Assembly: GCA_023428465.1 (NCBI GenBank)
Contig: JAEYXM010000256.1
Location: 1 to 10,078 of the forward strand
Direction: 5' to 3'
DNA from: Actinomycetes bacterium
Lineage (GTDB): Bacteria; Actinomycetota; Actinomycetes; Actinomycetales; Cellulomonadaceae
Length of the DNA: 10,078 bases
Below, one piece after another: positions 1-5,232 of this stretch; positions within the stretch are counted from its first letter, which is position 1; every line of letters starts with the position of its first letter. A program made the position numbers and the translations under genes. The notes beneath the pieces are model-generated. The model had not been told where the DNA came from. It saw only the letters and a program-made list of their open reading frames with translations, and ran no database searches.

Positions 1-143
1 ACGGCCAGCACGACGACGTCGCCCGCCAGGGGCTTGCCGGCGTCCTCGCGGCCCAGGAGCTCGGCGGTGTTGCCGCCGTCGGTGACGACCTTCGCGATCG
101 CCTGGCCCATGTTGCCCCTGCCGATGATGCTCACGTGCGTCAT
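1..143 (-). CDS. NAD(P)-binding Rossmann oxidoreductase, F420-reductase-like (N-terminal 47 residues, runs off the window)
   Basis: Only the N-terminus is inside the window. It starts MTHVSIIGRGNMGQAIAKVV, a beta strand followed by the dinucleotide motif G-R-G-N-M-G (residues 8-13). Further on are a LLGRED segment and the strand DVVVLAV. This layout is typical of NADPH-dependent F420 reductase-like and 6-phosphogluconate-dehydrogenase-like Rossmann proteins that bind NADP in the cytoplasm. The ATG at 143-141 is well supported: an AAGGAGA ribosome binding site lies at 154-148, five bases upstream. The gene is divergent from the MarR regulator at 257, and its promoter (TTGACG, 17 bp, TAGAGT) lies inside the inverted operator repeats, so it is probably the regulator's target. 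The substrate and the use of F420 rather than a flavin or another acceptor cannot be decided from this fragment. Confidence 0.8.
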   Translation of the reverse strand, partial: MTHVSIIGRGNMGQAIAKVVTDGGNTAELLGREDAGKPLAGDVVVLA

Positions 144-189
144 GTCGTCTCCTTCGGGTGGCCGGCCGGGGTACCGGCGGCGGCTTTGC

Positions 190-235
190 TTGTCGCTACA
201 ACCACGACTCTAGAACGGATTGGTTGTAGCGTCAA
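190..235. promoter_or_regulatory. Paired inverted operator, probably bound by the adjacent MarR protein
   Basis: CGCTACAACCA (194-204) and TGGTTGTAGCG (221-231) are a perfect 11-bp inverted repeat with a 16-bp spacer. Each arm lies inside a shorter imperfect palindrome of the TTGT....ACAA kind: TTGTCGCTACAA at 190-201 and TTGTAGCGTCAA at 224-235. That makes two facing copies of one site whose centres are 34 bp apart. MarR dimers usually bind palindromes of about this size next to their own gene. Here the sites cover the -35 and start region of the divergent oxidoreductase and the -35 region of marR, so repression of both is likely. That the MarR encoded at 257 is the protein that binds is an inference from position. 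Confidence 0.65.
207..235 (-). promoter_or_regulatory. Promoter of the oxidoreductase gene
   Basis: Reading the minus strand, a -35 box TTGACG (235-230) and a -10 box TAGAGT (212-207) are separated by exactly 17 bp. This is a strong housekeeping-type promoter for so GC-rich a genome. The predicted transcript start is near 200, giving a leader of about 57 nt that contains the AAGGAGA site at 154-148. The -35 box overlaps one operator copy and the transcript start overlaps the other, so a bound repressor would block it. Confidence 0.7.
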
Positions 236-250
236 CCTTTGCGCTAGGGT
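224..250 (+). promoter_or_regulatory. Probable promoter of the marR gene, leaderless transcript
   Basis: A -10 box TAGGGT lies at 245-250, six bases before the GTG at 257. That is the distance expected if transcription begins at the start codon. The best -35 match is TTGTAG (224-229), with a short 15-bp spacer; TTGGTT at 220-225 (19 bp) is the alternative. Both lie in the right operator arm, which suggests autoregulation. The GGTGGGGGT before the start could also act as a ribosome binding site, so leaderless translation is likely but not certain. Confidence 0.5.
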
Positions 251-256
251 GGGGGT

Positions 257-754
257 GTGCCCGAGGGACCCCGCTGGTTGACCGACCGCGAGCTCGACGC
301 CTGGATCCGGTTCATCGCCGTCGTCGAGCTGCTGCCGGGCGTCCTCGACTCCCAGCTGCGCCGCGACTCCGACCTCACGCACTTCGAGTACCTGGTGCTC
401 GCGATGCTCTCGGAGGCGCCGGACCGCACGCTGCGCATGACCGGGCTGGCCGCCCGCACGAACGCGACGCTCGCGCGGCTGTCGCACGTCGTCAGCCGGC
501 TCGAGGGGCGCGGCCTCGTCGAGCGCGCCCCGTGCCCGGAGGACCGCCGGGCGACGAACGCGCGCCTGACTCCGGCAGGCTGGGACGTGATCGTCGCGGC
601 CGCGCCCGGTCACGTGGCGACGGTGCGCGACGCCGTCATCGACGTGCTGAGCCCCGAGCAGGTCGACCACCTCGGCGAGATCGCGAGTGCGATCCTCACG
701 CGCGTCGACCCGACGGGCGCGATGACGGAGCCCTACCGGCGGCCGGAGGCCTGA
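257..754 (+). CDS. MarR-family winged helix-turn-helix transcriptional regulator
   Basis: This is a cytoplasmic DNA-binding repressor of 165 aa, a normal length for the MarR family. The N-terminal helices (about 10-35) form the dimer interface. The HTH runs from about 58 to 82, with recognition helix ARTNATLARLSHVVSRLE at 66-83. The wing follows, with the family-typical stretch PEDRRATNARLTPAG at 94-108. The C-terminal helix (about 129-150) completes the dimer. The GTG at 257 is chosen because it gives the full N-terminal helix and sits just after a TAGGGT -10 box. There is a single cysteine, C93, at the base of the wing, which could serve as a redox sensor but proves nothing alone. The divergent oxidoreductase and the double operator between them suggest control of that gene and of itself. 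The effector ligand is unknown. The stop is only 11 bp from the stop of the convergent lipoprotein gene. Confidence 0.93.
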   Translation: MPEGPRWLTDRELDAWIRFIAVVELLPGVLDSQLRRDSDLTHFEYLVLAMLSEAPDRTLRMTGLAARTNATLARLSHVVSRLEGRGLVERAPCPEDRRATNARLTPAGWDVIVAAAPGHVATVRDAVIDVLSPEQVDHLGEIASAILTRVDPTGAMTEPYRRPEA

Positions 755-765
755 GCGGGCCCGGG

Positions 766-1239
766 CTACTCGGGGCCGCCGATGTCGTCGACCATCGTCA
801 GGAACGTGATGGAGCCGGCGGCGTCGAGGCACTCCTCGGGCGGTTCGGGAAAGAGGCTCTCCGTTGCCTCCTCGAGGGTATGGAGCTGACCGCGGGAGTG
901 CGTGAGGTCCGTGCCGACGGGCACCGATCCGTTCGGCAGGTCCACGGCGTTCTGCTCGGCGTCCCACCGCGCACCGGCCGGCCACACCACGAGGCTCGGA
1001 CGCTCTCGCCAGCTGTGGAGCAGTCCGACGCACCGGTCGACCACCATCACCGTGCCGGTGATCGTCTCGTCGCTCGTGACACCCTCGACGGCTCCGTCGA
1101 AGAAGAAGACGACGGGGTCCGACGTCGGGGTCTCGTCGTCGTCAGGCGGCGTCGCGCGGGACGAGCACCCGCCCACGACGGCGACCGCGACGGCCACGCC
1201 GACGGCGACGACCGCACACGGTCCGGAATCCCGCTGCAT
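766..1239 (-). CDS. Putative lipoprotein of unknown function
   Basis: The 157 aa protein has a bacterial lipoprotein signal: a short N-region with R3, a Val/Ala-rich hydrophobic core (about 9-22) and Cys25 in V-V-G-G-C. The -3 and -1 positions are acceptable, though not the classic L-A-G-C. After the cysteine comes a short Ser/Pro/Asp-rich linker (CSSRATPPDDDETPTSD), then a domain of about 115 residues I do not recognise. It should be anchored on the outer face of the membrane. The ATG at 1239 is preferred because it puts the signal peptide at the N-terminus and has a purine run (AAGGGGGGG) upstream; an ATG at 1272 would add 11 unneeded residues. Two further cysteines (near the VDRCVGLL and EECLDAA segments) could form a disulfide outside the cell. 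It is convergent with marR and divergent from the unassigned pair at 1420-2148. Confidence 0.75.
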   Translation of the reverse strand: MQRDSGPCAVVAVGVAVAVAVVGGCSSRATPPDDDETPTSDPVVFFFDGAVEGVTSDETITGTVMVVDRCVGLLHSWRERPSLVVWPAGARWDAEQNAVDLPNGSVPVGTDLTHSRGQLHTLEEATESLFPEPPEECLDAAGSITFLTMVDDIGGPE

Positions 1240-1419
1240 GGAGACGCGCCCCCCCTTCACCTCGACGATCATGCTCGCGCGTCTCGCCCTCGGGCAACGG
1301 CCTCTGGTCCGGTCTGCGGCCCGGTCCGGCGGCCCACGGTCCCACCGGGCCGTCCACTCGCCCCGCCTCGTGCTGCCACCATTGCGATGGCCGAGTGCAC
1401 ACCGACGAAGGGGCAGTCC

Positions 1420-1767
1420 ATGTGGCGGGACGCGAATGGCGACGTCCACACCGTGTCGCCGGGGTGCGATCCTCGCGACCTCGTCCCCGGCGAGCTTCTG
1501 AGCCGACTCACCTCAGCCACGGAGACCGAGCTGCACGAGTGCGCGACGCGCCTCGGTGACGTCTACGACGATGTGCTCGGCGAGGCGTTCGCCCTTGACG
1601 ACGCGCGAGGCGAGGCGGAGTTCGTCGGGGCGGCACCGCCGCGGGTGCCTGCGGGCGAGCCGTCGCAGAACAGCTCGCCGGCGGACCTGGTGATGGCTCT
1701 GCTGGCATCGTCGGAGCCGCGCTGGCGGCTCGACCACCTGGAGCTGCTGGACGAGGTCCGTCGATGA
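1420..1767 (+). CDS. Hypothetical protein (115 aa), first gene of an orphan pair
   Basis: I do not recognise this protein. It begins MWRDANGDVHTVSPGCDPRDL, is acidic and mostly helical by composition, and has a low-complexity Pro/Ser/Ala segment in the middle (about 76-92). It ends in a helical tail, WRLDHLELLDEVRR. There is no signal peptide, membrane segment or known catalytic motif. The ATG at 1420 is chosen over the in-frame ATG at 1387 because GAAGGGG lies eight bases upstream; nothing comparable precedes 1387. Third codon positions are still mostly G or C, so the frame is real. They include more A/T endings (AAT, GAT, CCT, CTT, CGA, TCA, GGT) than the transporter genes nearby, which may mean weak selection or later arrival. 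The next gene starts 24 bp downstream with its own ribosome binding site, so the two are probably co-transcribed. Confidence 0.65.
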   Translation: MWRDANGDVHTVSPGCDPRDLVPGELLSRLTSATETELHECATRLGDVYDDVLGEAFALDDARGEAEFVGAAPPRVPAGEPSQNSSPADLVMALLASSEPRWRLDHLELLDEVRR

Positions 1768-1791
1768 CCTCCTGGCGCACCGGAGGTCGAG

Positions 1792-2148
1792 ATGAGCCGG
1801 ACGGGAAGGACGACGTCCGAGGTCAACCGCCTGCGCTGGCGGATCACGGCGGAGTTCGCCTCGTGGCGGGCGGCCCACACCGCGCGGAGGCTGATCGGGG
1901 CTCTGCCACGTGAGCTGGCGCCGCAGCGGCCCGCGGTGGTCACGGACGTCACCACCGAGTACGCCCTCTACCTGGATCCGGCGACTGCCGCCTGGTGGGT
2001 GGCGACGGCGCGTGGCAGCGCGGACCCCCGCGAGCTCCTCGGCCTGGTCGTGGAGGACATGGAGGAGTGGTTGGACGTCACCGACCCGACGTGGCGTACC
2101 ACGTACCTGGACGACGGTGGCCACCCGCGCTTGCCCGACGACTACTGA
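1792..2148 (+). CDS. Hypothetical protein (118 aa), second gene of the orphan pair
   Basis: This is an unrecognised soluble protein. The N-terminal third is basic (Arg-rich, residues 1-45: VNRLRWRITAEF, TARRLIGALPREL). The C-terminal two thirds are acidic and tryptophan-rich (W in AAWWVA, EEWLDV, DPTWRTT), ending LPDDY. This polarity could mark a nucleic-acid or partner-binding N-terminus, but that is a guess. The start is well defined: GGAGG lies six bases before the ATG at 1792. Another ATG at 1764 overlaps the stop of the previous gene but opens a frame with no coding character. The stop codon overlaps the end of the convergent APC permease gene by 7 bp. Length and pairing resemble small two-gene modules, but nothing specific links it to toxin-antitoxin or secretion-immunity families. 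Confidence 0.68.
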   Translation: MSRTGRTTSEVNRLRWRITAEFASWRAAHTARRLIGALPRELAPQRPAVVTDVTTEYALYLDPATAAWWVATARGSADPRELLGLVVEDMEEWLDVTDPTWRTTYLDDGGHPRLPDDY

Positions 2149-3413
2149 CGTTCGTGCGGATCTCGGCGTCCTGCGACTACCCGCCCGACGACGCCGAGCG
2201 CCAGCACGCCCACTCCGCCGACGACCGACTGCCACGGCAGCGTCGCGGCGAGCACCGTGCACCCGGCCGCCCCGACGGCCTGCAGCACCCGCGGCCAGCG
2301 GCGGTGTGCGGCGTCCTGCGTCCAGGCGGACGCGTTCGCGACCAGGTAGTACACGAGCACCCCGAACGACGAGAACCCGATCGCGCCGCGTAGGTCCGCG
2401 ACCAGCACGATCACCCCGACGACGACGGCGAGCGCCACCTCCGCGCGGTGCGGCACGCGGTGGCGCGGGTGCACGGCCGCGAGCCAGGCGGGCAGGTCGC
2501 GCTCGCGGGCCATCGCGAGCGTCGTCCGCCCGATGCCCGCCATGAGTCCGAGCAGCGCGCCGAGCGCCGCGGCGGCCGCGCCGACGCGCACGACGGGCCC
2601 GGCCCAGTCCCAGCCGGCGTGCCGGACGACCGCGGCGAGCGGCGTCGTCGTGCCCGCGGCACCCGACGCACCGATGGTCACGAGCAGGGTCACGGCGACG
2701 ACGGCGTAGATCGCCGTCGTGATGCCGAGGGCCAGGGGGATGGCGCGGGGGATGGTGCGGGCCGGGTCGCGGACCTCCTCGCCGAGCGTCGCGATGCGCG
2801 CGTACCCGGCGAACGCGAAGAACAGCAGCCCCGCGGACTGCAGGACGCCGTAGACGCCGCCGTGGTCGTCGCCGAACGGCCGAGCGCCCACCCACGCCGG
2901 GTCGCCGCCGACGAGCCCCGCCACGATCACGACGGCCAGCGCGGCGAGCACCACCGCGAGCACGACGCGCGTGACCTGCGCCGTCTTCGTGATGCCCCGG
3001 TAGTTCACGGCCGCGAGCGCCACGACCGCCGCCGCGGCCACGGGTCGTTCCCAGCCGGGCGCGGCGTAGGCGGCGAACGTCAGCGCCATCGCCGCGCAGC
3101 TCGCAGTCTTCCCGACGACGAACCCCCACCCCGCGACGAACCCCCACCACGGGCCCAGGCGCTCCCGCCCGTACACGTACGTGCCGCCCGACGCCGGGTA
3201 CTGCGCCGCGAGCTGCGCCGACGACGTCGCGTTCGCGTACGCCACGAGGGCGGCCACGGCGAGGCCGACGAGCAGCCCGGACCCGGCGGCCCGCGCGGCC
3301 GGCGTGAACGCCGCGAACACGCCCGCCCCGAGCATCGACCCCAGCCCGATGACGACCGCGTCGCCCGTCCCCAGGCGGCGGGCGAGCGCCGGTGCCGGCT
3401 CCGTCGAGGTCAT
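2142..3413 (-). CDS. APC-superfamily amino acid permease
   Basis: This is a predicted inner-membrane transporter of 423 aa, somewhat shorter than the usual 450-500 of amino acid-polyamine-organocation permeases. TM1 carries the diagnostic glycine-rich break G-L-G-S-M-L-G-A-G-V-F (23-33), which unwinds the helix at the substrate site. A second hallmark follows in TM3 and its loop (YPASGGTYVYGRERLGPWWGFVAGW). Later signatures are LLFFAFAGYARIATLGEEVRDPARTIPRAI in the TM6-TM7 area and IGRTTLAMARERDLP in the loop before TM9. About 11-12 hydrophobic segments are visible. The substrate, probably a neutral or cationic amino acid or amine taken up by proton symport, cannot be told from sequence. The start at 3413 is chosen because GGACGGAGCG precedes it and TM1 then sits normally; an in-frame ATG at 3509 would lie inside the upstream gene. 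It follows the EamA gene by 40 bp, so co-transcription is likely. Confidence 0.88.
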   Translation of the reverse strand: MTSTEPAPALARRLGTGDAVVIGLGSMLGAGVFAAFTPAARAAGSGLLVGLAVAALVAYANATSSAQLAAQYPASGGTYVYGRERLGPWWGFVAGWGFVVGKTASCAAMALTFAAYAAPGWERPVAAAAVVALAAVNYRGITKTAQVTRVVLAVVLAALAVVIVAGLVGGDPAWVGARPFGDDHGGVYGVLQSAGLLFFAFAGYARIATLGEEVRDPARTIPRAIPLALGITTAIYAVVAVTLLVTIGASGAAGTTTPLAAVVRHAGWDWAGPVVRVGAAAAALGALLGLMAGIGRTTLAMARERDLPAWLAAVHPRHRVPHRAEVALAVVVGVIVLVADLRGAIGFSSFGVLVYYLVANASAWTQDAAHRRWPRVLQAVGAAGCTVLAATLPWQSVVGGVGVLALGVVGRVVAGRRDPHERQ

Positions 3414-3453
3414 GGCGCTCCGTCCGGTCGTCGGGCCGTGCGGCCCGCGCGGA

Positions 3454-4431
3454 TCATGTCCGCGGCCGGGCCGGTGCAGCGAGGGCGCCATCCGCGGCTT
3501 CCGCGACAACGGCGAGGGCCTCCGGGGTCGGGGGCTCCGCCTCCGCGGCGGGTGCGCGGCGCGAGGCGAGCGCCGACCCGGCCAGCACGAGCACGAAGCC
3601 CGCGCCCGTGAGCCACGTGATCGGCTCGCCGAGGACGATCGCGCCCGCGGCCACCGCGACGGCCGGGTTGAGGTAGGTGACGAGCGTGCTGCGCACGGGC
3701 CCGACCTCCGCGACCAGCGCGAAGAAGAGCATGAACGCCACGGCCGTGCAGATCAGCCCCAGCCCGACGACGGACGCCGTCACGCCCGCGGACGGCCAGC
3801 GGTCCGGCGCGTGGAGCACGCCCGGGACCGCGTAGACCGCGGCCGACACGAGCAGGCTCAGGGCGATGACGCCCGTCGCGGGGGCGTCCGCGAGGTGCCG
3901 CGCCATGATGACCGGTCCGATCGCGTAGCAGACGACGACGACCGCGAGCTCGGCCACCGCCTGCGCCTCGCCGCCCCCGCCGGCCGCGCCGCTCTCGAAG
4001 CCCACCAGCAGCGCGACCCCCGCGAGCCCGACGCCGAGGCCCAGCGCGCCCGTCGCCCCGAGGTGCTCGCTGCGGCGCGTGACCAGCGCGATGAGCACGC
4101 CGATGATCGGCACGCCCGCGATGAGCAGGCCCGTGAGCGAGCTGGACAGGTGCTGCTCCGCGCGCGTCAGGAAGAACCACGGGACCACGATCTCGATCAC
4201 CGCGTAGACCGCCACGACGCGCCACCTGCGCACCGCGGCGGCGAAGGCTCCGCGGGATGCCGCGAGCGGCACCATCACCAGGCAGGCGATGGCGACGCGG
4301 CCGAGGACGAGCGTCGTCGGATGCAGCTCCTCGACGGCGATCTTGATGAGCAGGTACGGGACGCCCCACGCAACGCCCAGCCCTGCGAACAGCAGGAGCT
4401 TGCGCGTACCGCGGGAGCCGGCGGGGATCAC
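3454..4431 (-). CDS. DMT-superfamily transporter with two EamA domains
   Basis: This is a predicted inner-membrane exporter or permease of the drug/metabolite transporter superfamily, 325 aa. It has about ten transmembrane helices in two homologous EamA halves (roughly 10-140 and 155-285). Typical elements are the N-terminal VAWGVPYLLIKIAVEELHPTTLVLGRV and, at the end of the second half, a conserved run reading TLVTYLNPAVAVAAG then ..VLGEPITWLTGAGFVLVLAGSAL. A 35-residue Ala/Pro/Glu-rich cytoplasmic tail follows. The start is the GTG at 4431: it begins just before TM1, and a TTGACT/GAAGGT promoter ends six bases upstream. Members of this family export amino acids, purines or drugs; the ligand here is unknown. 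It is the first gene of a two-gene unit with the APC permease. Pairing an EamA exporter with an APC permease could point to a shared amino-acid-type substrate, which is an inference only. Confidence 0.88.
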   Translation of the reverse strand: MIPAGSRGTRKLLLFAGLGVAWGVPYLLIKIAVEELHPTTLVLGRVAIACLVMVPLAASRGAFAAAVRRWRVVAVYAVIEIVVPWFFLTRAEQHLSSSLTGLLIAGVPIIGVLIALVTRRSEHLGATGALGLGVGLAGVALLVGFESGAAGGGGEAQAVAELAVVVVCYAIGPVIMARHLADAPATGVIALSLLVSAAVYAVPGVLHAPDRWPSAGVTASVVGLGLICTAVAFMLFFALVAEVGPVRSTLVTYLNPAVAVAAGAIVLGEPITWLTGAGFVLVLAGSALASRRAPAAEAEPPTPEALAVVAEAADGALAAPARPRT

Positions 4432-4437
4432 CGGCCA

Positions 4438-4466
4438 ACCTTCGGACCGCCGTCGAGGCGAGTCAA
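4438..4466 (-). promoter_or_regulatory. Promoter of the EamA-APC operon, probably leaderless
   Basis: On the minus strand, TTGACT (4466-4461) is followed after 17 bp by GAAGGT (4443-4438). The -35 box is five of six to consensus; the -10 is weak but keeps the A at position 2 and final T. Transcription would start near 4431, at the GTG itself, and no good ribosome binding site is seen apart from the GAAGG that is part of the -10 box. Confidence 0.5.
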
Positions 4467-4551
4467 GCCAGATCCGGCCACGGCAGTGCCGGGCCGTGCG
4501 CCGCCCTCGTCGGCACGGGCCACCGCCCCGCCGACGTCCGGGCGTGGCGGT

Positions 4552-4618
4552 AGCGAAAGCGGCGCCATGCGACGGTTTCGCTCCATCGAAGGAGCGACAT
4601 CGGCCGTGGCGGCGATGT
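4552..4618. repeat. Cluster of overlapping hairpin-forming inverted repeats downstream of the ABC operon
   Basis: Three inverted repeats lie side by side. AGCGAAA (4552-4558) pairs with TTTCGCT (4576-4582). TCGCTCC (4578-4584) pairs with GGAGCGA (4591-4597) around a 6-nt loop. ACATC+GCCG (4597-4606) pairs with CGGC+GATGT (4610-4618) around a 3-nt loop with one bulged G. The first and second share bases 4578-4582, so only one can form at a time. On the minus strand the cluster follows the ATPase stop, so it may end or protect that transcript; no T-run follows, so it is not a classical rho-independent terminator. It may instead be a REP-like intergenic element. Confidence 0.5.
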
Positions 4619-4661
4619 TGGGCCGGGCATGTCGGGCCGTGGCGGCGATGTCAGGCCGGGC
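4602..4661. repeat. 33-bp tandem repeat, two copies, overlapping the ATPase stop codon
   Basis: GGCCGTGGCGGCGATGT occurs at 4602-4618 and again, without change, at 4635-4651, an offset of 33 bp. The similarity continues after each copy (GGCCGGGC at 4621-4628 and 4654-4661). The second copy reaches across the TGA of the ATPase gene (4653-4651). The period is a multiple of three; read in a minus frame other than that of the ATPase it gives an 11-residue repeat (RPDIAATARHA, RPNIAATADVA). That frame has no start of its own, so I treat this as non-coding repeat DNA. Confidence 0.6.
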
Positions 4662-5232
4662 GGAGGGCCACCACGCGGGCGTCCAGGGCGTCGGCGTCGG
4701 CGCGGTCGTGGGTGATGAGGAGCATCGTGCGGCCGCCGTGGGCGTCGCGCAGGTGCGCCAGGACCTGCTCGCGCGCGGCGACGTCGAGGCCCTTGAACGG
4801 CTCGTCGAGCACGGTGAGGTCCGCGCGCGTGAGCAGCGCCCGGGCGATCGCGACCTTGCGCTGCTGCCCGCCGGAGAGCTCGCGCACGGGCTTGCGCAGG
4901 GCGTCGTCGTCCAGCCCGACGGCGTGCAGCTCAGCCACGACCTCCGCCACCGGGACGCTGCGGTCGAGCACCAGGCGCACGTTGCGCACGGCCGTGAGCT
5001 GCGCGCACAGCCGGTCCTCCTGGAACGTCGCCGCGAGCCGCCGGGGCACGCCGGTGACGCGGCCGGCGTCGGGCCGTTCGAGGCCCAGGAGGAGGCGCGC
5101 GATCGTCGTCTTGCCGCAGCCGTTGGGGCCCATGAGAGCCGTGACGTGGCCATCGGCCAACCCGAGGTCCAGGCCGTCGAGGACGACCTGGGTGCCGTAG
5201 CGCTTCGTGACGCCTTCGAGCCGCGCGGTCAT
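4651..5232 (-). CDS. ABC transporter ATP-binding protein, NitT/TauT (nitrate/sulfonate/taurine) type
   Basis: This is the cytoplasmic ATPase that powers the importer encoded by the next two genes upstream. All motifs are present in 193 aa: Walker A GPNGCGKTT (35-43), Q-loop Q71 in ATFQEDRL, ABC signature LSGGQQRKVAIARAL (119-133), Walker B LTVLDEP (139-145) with catalytic E144, D-loop GLD (148-150) and switch H175 in ITHD. It should therefore be active. It is short for COG1116-type ATPases, usually about 240-260 aa. The residues between Q-loop and signature are compressed, and the C-terminal extension is missing: the protein ends 18 residues after the H-loop. The ATG overlaps the stop of the permease gene (ATGA), so translation is coupled. 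The stop lies in the second copy of a 33-bp repeat. Confidence 0.93.
   Translation of the reverse strand: MTARLEGVTKRYGTQVVLDGLDLGLADGHVTALMGPNGCGKTTIARLLLGLERPDAGRVTGVPRRLAATFQEDRLCAQLTAVRNVRLVLDRSVPVAEVVAELHAVGLDDDALRKPVRELSGGQQRKVAIARALLTRADLTVLDEPFKGLDVAAREQVLAHLRDAHGGRTMLLITHDRADADALDARVVALRPA

Noticed and set aside
1420..2148. Toxin-antitoxin module
   Set aside because: Gene size and pairing fit, but no RelE, PIN, Phd, VapB, HTH or other known toxin or antitoxin motif is visible.
1513..3150. Long open minus-strand frame of about 545 codons over the orphan pair and the APC permease
   Set aside because: The product is Arg/Gly/Ala low-complexity, overlaps real genes in other frames, and matches no family; typical of antisense or shifted frames in GC-rich DNA.
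4602..4661. CRISPR-like array
   Set aside because: Only two copies, no uniform unique spacers, and no cas genes nearby; better described as a tandem repeat.
4428..4667. Minus-frame coding of the 33-bp repeat as an 11-residue repeat protein
   Set aside because: No start of its own; it is reached only by reading through a frame that overlaps the ATPase gene, and the third positions lose their GC bias after the repeat.
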